Origin: Lantana camara
Taxonomy: Eukaryota; Streptophyta; Magnoliopsida; Lamiales; Verbenaceae
Length of the DNA: 64,000 nt
Direction of reading: 5' to 3'
NCBI GenBank assembly: GCA_037501455.1
Contig: CM074863.1
Span: forward strand, 13,388,001-13,452,000
Both the position numbers and the translations under genes were made by a program. Below, piece after piece: positions 37,413 through 51,183 of this stretch. Within the stretch, counting starts at the first letter, position 1; the number at the start of each line of letters is the position of its first letter. The notes beneath the pieces were generated by a model, which worked only from the letters and a program-made list of their open reading frames with translations, was not told the DNA's origin and searched no databases.

Positions 37413-37547
37413 GTGTATATATATATATATATATATCAACTATAAAAAGTCAGACGTTTGTATTCTCAACTATTATTTTTTAACAAATTGCAACCTGATT
37501 CCAATGGATGCGTGACATGTACACGAAATTTCTTTCACGTGTCACAC
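37413..37547. repeat. AT microsatellite and left half of an inverted-repeat target split by the Tat element
   Basis: An (AT)n run at about 37413-37436 is followed by ACTATAAAAAGTC...TTAACAAATTGCAACCTGATT (to about 37502), which is the imperfect reverse complement of 60530-60595 on the far side of the retrotransposon. The direct continuation ACACGAAATTTCTTTCACGT (from 37521) recurs at 60675-60694. The Tat element therefore inserted into a pre-existing foldback repeat. Confidence 0.75.
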
Positions 37548-38399
37548 TGATGAGACTCAGAAACGCACTCGAATCAGAGCCGTCCACGTGTCGCCATCGA
37601 CTGACTTGAAGACTGCACGCTCGCATTGATGGGCTCGTGAGACAATCCAGCCCACTCACTTGCCAACTAGTTCAGGCCTTTGGGCCTCGGACAATTGTTC
37701 AGGTAGAGGGCCAGAGTCAACCGGCTTGACGCTCGCGTCTGGGCCCTCAAGGTCACCTTACCCAGGGAAGCACCCACACGGGGACCCCATTCTTGGTGCT
37801 CGGTGTTTTGACGCTCAAGGGTCATCTACCGCGGAGGATCCATCCCTGCACTCCTCGAGCGTCAACATCGCTCGTGAATGATCCCACCTCCCCTGCAATG
37901 GACCCGAGCCTTAGCAAGGAGGGCTTTGGGCCTTCCTCTCACGTGACCCTCGCCAACAACCTCTGACACAAAGGTAGTGCGCACTTTGTACCTGACACGC
38001 CGCCTCCTTTTCAGAGACGTCTTTCTCACACCATCACAGGATGCCACGTGTTAGGGCAACACAGGTTTGGGACCACACGGTCAATTTACCCATCTACCCT
38101 CACCCCTAACATATAAATAGAGAAGGACGCATGCTTTCTCCCCTAAGCAATCTTCTGTATACACCTCACACTGGGCATTCCCTCTCTCCATTTTTTCTGC
38201 ATCTTCCTAAGCTCCGTGATCATCTCACCACTGTTGCATCACCATTACCTCTTGCATTCTTGGTGTTATCCTAGCTGGAAGAACCCACGCACAAAAAGGA
38301 AACCCAGTTCCTGAGGCTTGCAAGCCTGTGATGGTCTTCCCCTTCTAACAAATATTAAAGTGTTGTTGCATTTAGGAAGCTCAGATTCCTGCACCATCA
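37548..38399 (+). repeat. 5' LTR of the Tat element
   Basis: 852 bp, with TG...CA ends. I count about six base differences from the 3' LTR, including CTCAAGG/CTCAGGG, CTACCGCGG/CTACCGGGG and TAGAGAAGG/TAGAGGAGG, so about 99.3 percent identity. Confidence 0.95.
38112..38119 (+). promoter_or_regulatory. TATA box in the 5' LTR
   Basis: TATAAATA, preceded by CACGTG-type motifs. The same box lies in the 3' LTR near 60233. Confidence 0.7.
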
Positions 38400-38403
38400 T
38401 TTT

Positions 38404-38419
38404 TGGCGCCGTCTGTGGG
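38404..38419 (+). other. Primer binding site of the Tat element
   Basis: TGGCGCCGTCTGTGGG starts four bases after the LTR. The neighbouring Tat element at 61477 has the same sequence, so it is a conserved functional site. Confidence 0.85.
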
Positions 38420-38491
38420 AAATCCATCCCTACCACAACCAGATTCTTCCTCTGAAGGCTAGTTGAGATATAACACCTCTTAACTCTGAAA

Positions 38492-41400
38492 ATGGTAACT
38501 GCAACAAGATCAGGAGCCGTGGGAAACAAAAGCGCTCCTCCTCCAGTCAATGAAGAGAACGCGGAGAGCAATATTCCCGCCGGGGGCGTGAACCCACCAT
38601 CTGCGGGGAATGGAGGCGAGAATCCAGGTACGGCGGCTGCAACTCTCCCACCGGGAGGGAACGCTATGGGAGGGCCCAGTTCCGTTGTTCCGCCTACAAC
38701 TCACACCGCCAATGTTTCCTTCCCTTACTCAGGTACGTATCCCATGGCCATGCCTCCACCGGGATACCCTTTTATACAACCCGGAATGATGCCCGGGATG
38801 ATGCCATTGATCCAACCTTATCAAGTAGGGACACTAAATCTCCCCATGTCATTGCCAAGAGAGATACAAGGGGTGGAAATGCCCCAAATCACCACCCAAC
38901 AGCTTCAGGCGCTGTATGTGCAGTGTGAGGGCCAGGCAGTCCAGAACGCTTGGGAGCATTTCACTGCGGCGTATTTCCCTTCGCACGCTGGCGCTCGGAT
39001 GGCCCCACCTCTGGGAGGACTCCCCGTGCACCCCTTGACGATGGCCCAAAACGCGTTGAGGGCCCAGCAACCTCCTCCACCGCCGAATCAAGAAAATGAT
39101 GTTGGAAAACACGAATCAGAAAGCAGCGGAATTTAAAAAAATTTCCCAACAAAAAGGATCTTGAACTCGCAATCGTGTAACCAAATTCGTAAAGACAGAA
39201 AACTTACTTTTCTTTTGTTCTTTCTTGAAGCGTTTCAAGCCACCCAAGAACGCTCTTCTCGCGGCTTGATCCCCTCTCCTTGGTAAAGCTCGAATCTTCA
39301 AACTTCTAACTTGAAGTCTCTAGAGAAAGTCCACCAACTTGATCACAATCTAACTAGTAAGGATGCTATCTAGTTAGTGTTTAGGCTTAACCTAGGGTTT
39401 AATTTAATCTTGGAGAAAGGAATGTGTTCAACACATGAACCAAAAGAATTGCCAATTCACTCCATAAGGAGCTCGAGCTCTCCTATTTATAGAGAGAGGG
39501 TGCCGATCCAAATCCTTGTTGGGAAAGGATTTGGTTCCTCTCTCTCCTATTACTTGATCATCAAGTATTTTCCAACTTTGACTTTGAATTCTAATTCAAG
39601 TCAACTTTTAAGAGAGCTAAAAATATCCAAACTATTTTTGGATAATTTTATACTTTATTTATTATAAAATAAATAACTTATTTTTATCTAATTAATTAAT
39701 TCATAATTAATTAACTAGATTATTTTCTCCAAAATTAGACTTTCTTTTTAATTCAAAATTAAACCAAAGCCTATTAAATAATTAACTAAATTAATCATTT
39801 AATATATATATAAATTCACGTGTGTGACACGTGTCACAAGGACACGTGACCCACACGTGTGGCTTCACACGTGTGGAACCCTCTAGGCTCGATTAACTCG
39901 TTTAATCATTTTCAAGCCTCAACTCATGTAACCAAGTTGTTGTGTGTGACCCTCTAGGTTCTCAATTCAATTAGCAGTGACCCTAATTAATTAATTCACT
40001 AATTAATTAATCAGTCCACAGATTAAACGACCATAGTCTAGCAACAGGTGTTTAACCCCTAGCTGAATTGGAATGTTCGGATTCGACAGAACCTATAAGT
40101 CATTGATTCATGTGAGATACAATCCTCCTACTTACTATCTCTCAACCAAGATCTAGGGTAAGGGAATAATCAGAACCCTAATAATCCGGTCTTAAAGCTA
40201 AGTGCATTTCATATCCATTTGATCTCAATCCAAGAAACCCTTTTCTTGATGTCTTGATCTACTGCCTTGGCCAAGGACTCCATATGGCATATGAATGACT
40301 TACACAATAAGAGATCACCTTGCAAATGCAAGTGTAGGTCCTTTCTTGATTCTCATTCACTTTCATGAATCACTTGTGCAGCCCCAGCATAAGCCTTGAA
40401 TCAGTTGTCTAAGGCGACACCCTTTAAAGCTTATACCTAAGACTACAGAGTTAACTCATAAAGTGACAAGGAACCTCAAGTCTAAGGATCAATTAATCAC
40501 ATCAATGACTCGTGAGATATTTCCTAATCTGGAAGTTTCCATTTCCTGAAATAGAAACTTCCTTTCCCCTTTAGGAATGTTCTCACACGGGGCACCTCAG
40601 TGAACTTACTTATTAAAGTAAGCACCCTCATGTATCACGCACATATCAACTATACACTTTGCACCTCCATGAAACAAGGTGGTCCTTCTTAAGGGCGTGA
40701 TCCCACAAGCAAGCCTTAGAGGAGTCAGGTTGACACTCCCACTGTCTGTAGGACTCATCGGCTTGGAGTATTTTACTAATCATGACTTATGTGATATAGG
40801 GCTCGTTTCATGAACCATTTCACCTAAATGGTAGAGTCCTAAAGTCATCAGGATTAGGGGAGTTCTCATACATGCACAGCTAAAGTAAACGCATACCAAA
40901 CAAGAGCATATAAAGAAGTGTTGCCTCAATTCGTTATTTTATTCAAAGATTGTCTGTGATTACAATAAGGAAAAGCACAAAGCGGATATACAATCGGCTT
41001 TCTAGGGCACTATTCCTAACAAATGAGGCCCCGTCGAGGGTCCAGCAAGATCAACCACCAGTAAGAGATGAAAGGGCTCCTCGAAACGAGGGGGCCAGAG
41101 ATAACGACGAGGTCCAGTCGAGGGCCACGAAAAGGGCAAACCGCAGAAATGTCGGTGACCCTCAGCTTGCAGCAGTACAGGACCAGATTAGGGGGCTCCA
41201 GAACGTGGTGGAGCAGCTCTCTCGAGCACGGACTCACGTCTCCCGTGATGGAGGCGAGAGGTCCAGGGCCAGAGATGCTCGCAGACCACGAAGCCCCATC
41301 TCTCGCCGACGAAGGGAAGCCAGCCCCGAAGACCCGGAGGACAGGGATTACCGGATCGCGACGGGCGATTCTCCCCTCATCGAGGAGGTGCTAATGACTC

Positions 41401-44400
41401 GTGCGGGAAAAGGCAAAATCCCCACGTCCGTCAACAGGTATGACGGAACCACAGATCCGGCCGAGCATCTGGATCATTTTGTGCACTTGATGCATTTATA
41501 TGATCACCCCCTCAACTACTGGGCCAAGGTGTTTGTAACCTACCTCGTGGGAATGGCCCAGGATTGGTACAAAAAGCTTCCTCCGCGCTCAATCCGAGGA
41601 TACTATGACCTGACTGACGCTTTCATCAGTCACTTCAACTCTTTGAAGGCTCCAGCCCCAGCTGCGACCGCTCTTTATAGTTTGGTCCAAGGGCCGAACG
41701 AAACTTTACGGTCTTTCATAGGAAGATTCAACAAGGAGATCTTGTTCGTAGAAAAGCCCTCTATGGACTTCTTGAGGCATGTTCTGTTTGGAGCTATCAA
41801 CATGAAGCATTACGTCAGCAAGGAATTTGTGGAAGAGGTGGCCAAGAAAAAGCCACGCTCGTTGATGGAGATTAGGGAAATTGCGGACTCTTTCTTTACT
41901 CTCGAGGATATGTACGTCGCAAGGGATCAGAAAATGGCGAACGCCCCTCGTCCCAGCAAAGTACCCGAGGACCGGACGGATTCTAACAGGGGTCGCCGCC
42001 GCAGCCCAGTTTCCACACGACGAAACTCTCCACCCCCTCTGAGGTTCGAGCGCATTCCTCTCAACCGCCCTATTGCTGAAGTTTATGCCATGGCGGATAA
42101 AAAGCTGTTTAAGAGGCCGTCAAAGTTGAGAGAAACCGAGGCTCAGAAGCGCTCGGGAAAATACTGCGCTTTCCACAAACAGAAAGGGCATGACACCAGT
42201 GAGTGTCATCAGCTAGAAAGGGAGATTCAGAGGCTGATCGCTGGGGGGCACCTTAAGGAGTTCGTAAAAGTGTTGGAGAGGTATGACGAGCACTGTGCGG
42301 AGCAAGCGCATGCGCGGGGGAGAAGCCGTTCTCGCTCTCGGAGCCCACGTCACCGTCACACCAAGCCCAGCGACCGTGGGAAAGGGAAAGCCTCAGACAT
42401 GGAAAATCAACCATTCGCGGTCATTCACATGATCGCCGGAGGACCCTCAGTGGGTGACTCTAACGCTTCCCGACGTCGCTACATTCGAAGCTATGACCAA
42501 AGATCTTCCCAGCCCAAGCCGGTGCTCTCTGTTGATCAATCATCACGCTCGGAGAAGGATGAGAGCATAGGATTCACAGAAAAAGATTTAGAGCACATTG
42601 TAACACCCCATGGGGTCGGTGAAACCTCTGATTGCCCCATGGTAGTTAGCTTAGATATACACAATCACATTGTAAAGAGGGTTTTGATTGATAGTGGAAG
42701 CTCCGTGAATGTTTTGCCTTACTCCACGTTCCAAAAAATGAACGTCACGAACATCCCGCTCGAACCCCTCAGAACAGCCCTCGTCGGCTTTGGAGGTTCC
42801 GAGATTGTCCCTCGCGGACAAATTCGCTTGGCCACCTCTTTCGATCGCGCCCCACAACGAAAAACTTTGAATGTTCTCTATGTGGTGGTCGAAGTGGACC
42901 TTCCATACAATATCATCATTGGGCGCCCAGCCCTCGTCGACTTCAAAGCTATAATTTCCACCTATCATCAAAAAGTCAAGTTTCCCACCTCCGAGGGTAC
43001 CGGAGAAGTACTGTGTAATGTTAAGGAAGCTTGGGAGTGCTACATACTCTCCCTCCGAAACCACAAGCCCAAACAACCTATCCAAGCAGGCTCCACCAAA
43101 AAGTCTGTTGACTTCCCCAAGCTAGATGAAGATGGCCCCGAGCGCAAAAGGGCCAAGCTCTATAAGAAGAAGAACAAGAAGAGGGACACAGACAAACCAG
43201 TTGATGTTAGGAATTCGCCCCTCGGAGAGGTTGGGGTTTTCTCCTCGGAAGACGAGGATCATGTACCCTCGGAGGACACCAGCGGAAGAATCACAGGCAA
43301 GAAGCGAGCGCTCGAACTACCGAGGCCTGAAGTGCGGGTGGAACCTACGGAGAACTTTCTGACCATCGAATTGGAGCCCGGGAATCGAGAGAAGACCACG
43401 CAAATAGGTTCCAGTCTCGACGGTCCCTCTCAGATTATGATGATTGAGTTCTTGCGGGAAAATATTGATGTCTTTGCCTGGAAGGCTTCCGACCTCACTG
43501 GCATAGACCCAAGCGTTATTGTCCACAGGCTGAACGTGGATCCGGCCTTCAAACCTATAAAGCAAAAGAAGAGAGACGTTCATGGGTTCCGAAGGCAGGT
43601 CATAGAAGAGGAGGTCAATAAACTGCTTGACGCTCAGTACATAGAAGAAATTCTATATCCCGAGTGGCTATGCAACGTGGTGCTCGTTCCGAAGAGCGCC
43701 AACAAGTGGCGTATGTGCAATGACTTCACGGACCTCAACAAGGCGTGCCCCAAGGATCCGTACCCCCTGCCTAGAATTGATCAGTTGGTGGATCCGACCG
43801 CTGGGTGTGAACTCATGAGCATGATGGACGCCTTCCAAGGATATTATCAGATATTTATGGCTCCTGAGGATCGCCCCAAAACTGCGTTCGTGGTTCACAT
43901 GGGCGTTTATTGCTTCAAGGTTATGCCTTTCGGGCTCAAAAATACAGGAGCGACATATCAACGCCTCGTCAACAGAATGTTCGAGGGTGAAATCGGGAAA
44001 TCCATGGAAGTATATGTCGACGACATGATCGTCAAGAGCGAACGCCAATATTCTCATCTGGAAGACCTCAAACGAGCGTTCGGCATCCTGCGTCTCTATG
44101 GTATGAAATTGAATCCTTCCAAGTGTACATTTGGAGTGCGGGGTGGCAAATTTTTGGGGTACATGGTCAGCCAGCGAGGCATAGAGGCGAATCCCGAGAA
44201 GATTAAAGCAATATTGGACATACCCTCCCCTCGCAATCTGAGAGAGGTCCAAGTGCTTGTGGGGAAGATCATTTCACTAAACAGGTTCATCTCCCGCTCA
44301 GCAGACAGGAATCTGCCCTTCTTCAAAATTTTGCGTAACGCTCGCAACTTTGCCTGGAGCAAGGACTGCGAGAAGGCTCTGCAGGACATGAAACAGTATC

Positions 44401-46562
44401 TCTCAAGCGCGCCTTTGTTGACCAAGCCTAATCCGGGAGAGAACTTGTTTGTATATCTCTCAGTCTCTTTGGAAGCCACGAGCGCCGTCCTCGTGGCCAT
44501 TCGCGAGCGTAAACATATGCCGGTATATTATTTGAGCAAGACTCTACAGGGAGCGGAGAAAAGATACATGGAAATAGAGAAGTTCGCTCTTGCGCTCGTC
44601 AATGCCTCCCGGAGGCTAAGGCCTTATTTCCAAGCGCATTCTATCGTGGTGCTCACAGATCAGCCCCTCAAACAAGTGCTCGCAAAGCCGGACGTCTCAG
44701 GGAGATTAATTAAATGGCCAATTGAACTCAGTCAATTCGACATCACCTTTGAGCCTCGCACGGCGATACAAGCTCAGGCCGTGGCCGACCTATTGGTGGA
44801 ACGTTTCAACTTAGATACTGAGCCCTCAGCAGAGGATGGTCTATGGCTGCTGCACACTGATGGCTCCTCGACCTCACAAGGGGGGGGAGCCGGGGTGACC
44901 CTCAGAGACCCTCTTGGAGCTGAAGTTGACTATGCCATCAAGCTGGCGTTCCAAGTCACCAACAACGAAGCTGAATATGAAGCCCTCATCCAGGGGCTCA
45001 GAATCGCGCTCCAAAATGGCGCCACTCGGGTCACTGCATATGTGGATTCGCAGTTGATCGCGAGTCAAATCGACGGTTCTTATGAGGCTCGAGAAGCCAC
45101 CATGGTGCAGTATCTGGCGAGCACAAAGGAGGTAATAGCCAAGTTTAGGGAATTCCACCTCTTGCAGGTCCCGAGGGCTGAGAACGAACGTGCTGACGCT
45201 CTCTCCAAGTTTGCATCTGCTCTGGAAGGCTCTAGCGAGCGTGCTGTTACATTTCTTAGGACTGAAGAGCCGCTGATAGGTAGAGGCGAACCTTCGAAGG
45301 AGGTACATATGATTGACCCCTCTGAGCCTTGTTGGCTCGACGAAATTGTCAGATTCCTCCAGGATGGAACCAGCCCAAGCGACAAAGTTGAGGCTAGGAG
45401 GATCAGGAACAAGGCCCCTCGTTTCTCATTAGATGCCGAGGGTCGTTTATTCAAGTGATCCTTCCAGGGTCCACCGTTGAGATGCTTGAGACCCTCGCAG
45501 GCCAAGGAAGTTTTAGAACATGTGCACAATGGAAGCTGCGGGAACCACTCGGGCGGTCGAATCTTGGCAAAGAAAATCTTAAGGAGCGGGTTTTACTGGC
45601 CATCGGTCTTACAGGATGTCATTAGTTACTCCAAGAAATGCCCTAAGTGCCAGTTTCATTCTAACACCCCTCAGTTGCCGGCCGCTCAAATGATTCCTAT
45701 TGATGTTTCATGGCCTTTTGATCAGTGGGGCATTGATATCGTGGGACCCCTCCCAATGGCGGTTGGGCAAAAGAAATTCGTAATACTTGCTGTGGATTAT
45801 TTCACTAAGTGGGCTGAGGCCGAAGCGGTCGCTAAGATAACGTTCAAGGTTGTGAGGGACTTCATTTGGAAAAATATCATCTGCAGATATGGCATCCCGA
45901 GGGTGCTCATCTCAGATAACGGTTCCCAGTTTATCGCTGCTGACACACGGGATTGGTGCTATGAACTAGGGATCGAGCAACGATTCACTTCCGTGGGCCA
46001 TCCTCAAGCCAATGGTCAAGCTGAAGTGACCAATCGAACCATACTCCAGCATCTGAAAACGATGCTCGAGAGTAAGAAGGGAGAATGGGCTGAAGAACTT
46101 CAGGGAGCCCTGTGGGCGTACCATATTACTCCGCGAGCGGCAACGGGGGAAACTCCTTACTCCCTCGTGTACGGCTCCGAGGCTATGATACCTGCGGAAA
46201 TTGCTCAAGAATCCGCACGCGTTGCCTATTTCGAACCTGCGGCCAACGAAGCCAATCGAGCGTTCGAGTTAGATTTGATGGACGAAAGAAGGAATGCTGC
46301 TTGGGCACGTATCCACAAATACAAAGCGACTGTAGCTGGCCAATACAACAAACGGGTTAAAGAAAGGACTTTCCAGCTGGGGGACTTGGTCCTCAAAAAA
46401 GTTGAAGTCTCCAAACATGTGGGTAAGTTGGACCCTAATTGGGAAGGCCCCTTCAAAGTCATCCAGGTACGAGCAAACAATACCTACCTATTGGAAACTT
46501 TGCAAGGCGAGCGGCTCCCTAGGCCATGGAATGCATGTAACCTTAGAAAGTTCTACGTGTAG
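38492..46562 (+). pseudogene. Tat-lineage gag-pol, interrupted by a solo LTR and a premature stop
   Basis: The frame starts at ATG 38492, is cut at 39099 by a solo LTR, resumes in the same frame at 41027 and continues to an in-frame TGA at 45456-45458. The integrase part then follows in the same frame to 46562. Domains: a gag core near 41470-41850 (VGMAQDWYKKL, NETLRSFIGRFNKE); a C-H-H-C knuckle (CAFHKQKGHDTSEC) near 42165; aspartic protease LIDSGSSVNVLP near 42687; reverse transcriptase with YVDDMIV near 44013; a first RNase H region with degenerate active site near 44450-44780; and a second RNase H (LLHTDGSSTSQGG, NNEAEYEAL) near 44850-45200. Integrase has an HHCC finger (45515-45655) and a DDE core (WGIDIVGPL, LISDNGSQF, NGQAEVTNR). 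About 1,679 residues precede the stop and 367 follow. The insertion and the stop make it non-autonomous. Confidence 0.93.
39100..41021 (-). repeat. Solo LTR, about 1.9 kb, minus orientation, inserted in Tat gag
   Basis: On the minus strand it starts TGTTAGGAATAGTGCCC and ends GTGTTTTCCAACA. The 5-bp duplication AATGA lies at 39095-39099 and 41022-41026. A TATA-like CTATAAATAGG on the minus strand near 39480-39490 fits this orientation. There is no coding content. The ends resemble large Ty1/copia LTRs, but without internal sequence the superfamily is inferred. Confidence 0.85.
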
Positions 46563-47607
46563 ACATCAGTTTCTTTGTAATTGCCCGTCTGCGGCATGGA
46601 GTGCTTTCCTTTGACGGAAAGCGTGTTGTAATCATTTCCGAAAATGCATCTATATAACAGTAAGTATTTAATTCTTTGTTTTTATTATTTGCTTGCTTTC
46701 TTATTTGATCTAATGATTCGAGCGACTAGAGGCCTACTCCGTGTCGAGCATCCTCCACGTTGAACGGCCTACGCGATACATCAATCGTTTTAAAGCTACA
46801 CTGTCCAGGTGTTGATAACCATCCCCCCGGAACAGTTTGAACGATTTGTAAGTGTATAAAGTCCTAAAAATGAGCATGTCGAACAACGGGGAGCACAATG
46901 CTCAATTAACGCCAGCTGAGTGCTCGCCACTCCAGCTCGTGCTCGTAAGAACCCCAATGACCCTCAACTTATTGAGTAAAAGCACACTCATAAAATAATG
47001 GATTTTAACTCAATCCCTTCATGTGCTTCTCGAAATAACGCTAACCCCACGGTTACGCTCGCTTTAATGTCCTACTTAGCAGGTCCTGTTGTTGATCTCT
47101 AAAGTATATACAATCTAATGAAGCGTTTAAGATGAGGGTGCACATCGTTGGGCCAATACTTAGGCAAATCTCCAGAGGTTTCCTAAGTTCAAATTCGAGC
47201 CTCATTGCGAATACGGCCAGGGAATACGCATAAAACACCCTCGCGCCCGTATCTACGCCCCTCAAATTGCCAGATGCTGCCAAACTTTAAACTGAAGACG
47301 CATTGTGATAAACGCCAGGGCACCCTCAAAGAAAACGCCCTCGTACACCCACACGCCTATCGCGAACGCTCAAACAAGAGATATTAATATAAAAGCGTCG
47401 AGCGTAAGGAAATAGCATCATTCACCATTCAAAGGTATAAGAGAAAGTACTCAGACATTCATGCAGTAAAAAAGAAGTTCGAATATATGGAAAAGCAACA
47501 TAAAGGAATCCACAGTGTCCAGGAAATAACTGGAGGATTAAGTACTGGCATAAAATTGTTCATAGATGGGAAGAAGAATTTAAACGGGATTAACAATCAA
47601 TGGAGCT
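46563..47607 (+). other. Tat element spacer between pol and the antisense gene, noncoding
   Basis: No frame with recognisable content. It lies between two convergent gene ends, so it likely holds the 3' ends of the sense and antisense transcripts. Confidence 0.55.
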
Positions 47608-50600
47608 TCACTGGGCTGGAGCGTCAGGCTCGGGAGGAGCAGTTGCGAGAGGAACCGGGGCCAACACGTTGGCGTCCGAAGTTTGAGCCTCGCCCGGTTC
47701 TTCAACGTCCGCAGTATCCATCATGGTGCCCTCGTCTTCTATCTGGATGGGCCCAGGACCTAGAGCATTGGTAGCTATAAATTCCCGTTGGAGCGTTTGC
47801 ACCAACTCCTGGTACTCCGGCTCGGCCAGACTCTCAGTAGGATCCTCGTCCTGGACCATGGGCTCGCAATTCTCATCCAGGTCCATACGCAGGCGCACGT
47901 CGGACCGAGCGCTATCGGGGGCCAGACCCAGCTTCACCATTTGCCCTATAGCTTTGTGGAAGAAACGCCGAGCATTGTCAAAGTATTAGATGTTGGCTGC
48001 GAACACAAAAGCCTTCGAGCGTACGAACTTCATCACGGCCTCCCAGGATACCCTCGCCTCCAAACCCTGCACTTTGCCCTGCAAATCCGCAAGGGCCTTC
48101 TTAGTCTCCTCGTTTTGACGAGTGCTCTCCACCAGTTGCTCACCCAGCTCCACCCTCAGCTGGTCCCGCTCATCCTTCAATTTCCTATGACGCTCGTTAA
48201 GGACCAGAAAAGCGTCATCGAACTTCTTTAGATTTTCCTTTAGCCGACCGTTCTCAATGTTGGCGGAGGCCAGTTGAGCGCTGACATTATTGTAATCCTC
48301 CTGCAATTGGCCCGGGTCCGAGATGCGCAGCAACTTCTTGTACTTGGCCTTATGCTCGGAGTAGGCTTGCGCTCGCCCTAGCAGATTCTTGAGCCTCGGG
48401 ATTACTTCCTAGAAAACCATAAGCAAAAAACACCATCAGAATAAAAAGAAAAGAAGGGGAATTTTACTGAGGGAATCGAGGCCTAACCGTCAGGAGGGCG
48501 TGGCATGCGTCATCCGCGACCCGAGCGGCATCATGCTCGTTCAGTTTGTCGTAGTCGGCGGAGAACTGGAGCTTTCTGACGATGTCGGAGACCATGTTGA
48601 CAGAAAAGGCGCTCTTTTTCAGCAGGACGGGACCGTCCTTCCTTTGGCGCTTGTATCGAGCGTCCCCGCGATAGCCAATCTTCCAGAAGTCCTCGTCCTC
48701 AGAGGAGGATGTATCGCTACCCTCGCCCCGGTGGCCACAACCACCTCCTTCCCTTTACCGGAGATTGGGATAGAGTCCGGCATTCTCTTTCTTTTTTCTT
48801 GGCGCTCGGCCCTAATCCCTTCTTGAATGCGGGCTAACTCCCCGGATCAATTGTGGGAAGTGCTGGAGCTGAGCGCTATAGGCCCCTCGGGAGCAGCTGG
48901 AGTCGGGGTAACCTCCCGAGCGTCATCTAGGGTGAGGTCCTCGACGGGACCAACGGCTGGAGCCTCGTTTCCTGTACCCCTGCCTCCATCGCCTCGCCCT
49001 TGCCTGCGCCGAATTCCTCTGCCCCTCGGAGCATTTGGGGGTCGTTCTTGATTTTGCTGCTGAGGGTTAGCACCAACTCCCGGAGCACCCAACATGCGGG
49101 AAAGAGCTTCAGCATTCATGCCTTGAGATAGTATTTGAACACCTGCAAATAAGGAGAAACGAGCGTCAGAAGTTGGTTGCTTGGATCGCAGATGCAAAAA
49201 ATACAGCAATCACACCAAGTTAGGAGGCTATTCTAAAAGTTAGAACGGTTAGTTCCTAGAATCTAACCATCGAGGGCCATGATGTCAGCTGGAGGGTTGA
49301 GTATCATGTCTGGGGGGCAAGACAAGCCGTAACGAAACAGCACTCCCTCGTTCTTCACCAGGGTTTCAGCCTTAATCCACTTTTTCTCACTCCTCATCTC
49401 GAAGGCTAACCCCTGTGCCCAATCCTCAAAAGCTTTATTTCTTGTCCTTTCCCTAATCAAAGGACCCTCGCCATGTATCAACCACTGGCGATGAACCCTA
49501 AAAATCCCCCCTGGAGCCCCCACGAAAAAATACTTCTCCTTCCAATGCTCGCCATAGGAAGTGGATGGGGAATCTATCATCTTAAAACCCGACTTGGCCT
49601 GGGCGTAATAAAACCCGTCCGTGGGTGATGAACGCGGCGAGCGGGCTACCTGTATCAAGCTATCAAAATTGACGATCGAGGGTTCGCGACCTAGCGCGAC
49701 CATCATAATCACGAAAGTGTTGATTAGTGCAATGTCGTTCGGTAGAATTTGTGAAGGGCAAAGCCTCAAGTGGTGATAAATGTTGGTCGTGACGGGCGAG
49801 ATGGGGAACCTCAAACCCCCAGCCAGGACTGCATCCCAATAGACCGTCATCATCCCAGGCGGCGGTCGGTTGGCCCTCTCCCCCTCCTCAGGAAGTCGCA
49901 TGGGGAATACTGCTTCATCCCAATAAGCTTTAGCCCTCAATTCCTCCAGATCGTCAAGCGTCAAAATACTCTCAATCTCATCCGGAGATCTATCGGTTTG
50001 ATGGCGATTATCTTGCCTCACTCGAGTGGCGGGCTCCTTTCCCTTCCTTCGGCGCCTTCTGGAGGGTTCAGCCTCAAATTGACGCCCGGATGACCCTGCT
50101 TCACCCTCGGGAGCCGTCACGGCCACTGTGACTCTGTGATCTTGGGGTCACACGGCACTATTCAAGATCGGGAACACTCTCTCCCCTTGCCTCTGCATTT
50201 CCATCACATTGTCCATCTCTTCAAAGAGATCGTTAACCCCCCTAGGAGCTGTTGGGATAAGTGCCCTTAAATATTCAATTTGTTGGATTAATTAAACTGA
50301 AATTACAGCAAGTTATGAGTATTTCACATATTAATAATTAATGACGTGTGATGGTATTCTTATATGAAATGTGTTTCATAGGAAAAGACTTTGAATACCG
50401 AAATCACGTGTCATTAAAGTTCTAGTCGGTAAGGTAAGAATTTGTTCTTATCATGACTATAACGTGGTTATATAAGATGATTAGTCTTTCGTCATAGGGA
50501 ATGGTGATTCCAATTATAACACGTTGATGATTTTCAATGGGATTGAAAAACATCGAACTGGACCATGGAGATTATTCATTTTATACTGCTATCTAAAATG

Positions 50601-51183
50601 AATAAAATCTCGGAAGCATTGGACTCTTAATCCTGGCAGTATTTCGACTTTAGGCATGTAGTGTTAATCACTGTGATGTACTCAAAAGTGAGGTCTCGGT
50701 AACGGGTGGCCAAAATACTTTGTACGTTCGGTGATTGCATGAAGTGTGCTAAAGAGTTATATTGATCGAGGAATCTGTGGCCTTGTTGGAAGGTAAAAGA
50801 TATCCCTGAAATAGATTTGCAAAAGTTCGAATTAAGTCTTTGGCCAAAGCACTTGTATGTTGAATGTGTTTCACATACAGAAAATTTGAACTTAAGGTGA
50901 ATCAAGAATTTCAGATTGGATATGAAAAATAAATGATAGTAGTATTAATTTATTTTTCATGGATATCTGCACGGAGGAGTGAAATGCAAAATTATTCTAG
51001 ATCGAGAAATTCGTGAATAATTTAATTAATTTTAGAGTGCAACAATATTTATTTAGTGGAATTAAATATTGTTAAACGGTAATTAATTATTATCATGGGA
51101 TGATAATAGATTGACCCGTTTGGAGCTAAAATTAATTTGTCCTGCAGGTCCCTCTGCAAGCCCCAAAAGAAAACCGGAGAAAA

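Noticed and set aside
37660..38047. Small frames repeated at 59781-60168
   Set aside because: They lie in both LTRs of the Tat element and recur only because the LTRs are identical.
43668..44500. Minus-strand frames opposite reverse transcriptase
   Set aside because: They are shadows of pol; unlike the antisense gene further right, they show no domain or splice structure.
45459..46562. Integrase as a separate gene
   Set aside because: It is in the same frame as the upstream polyprotein and separated only by one TGA codon.
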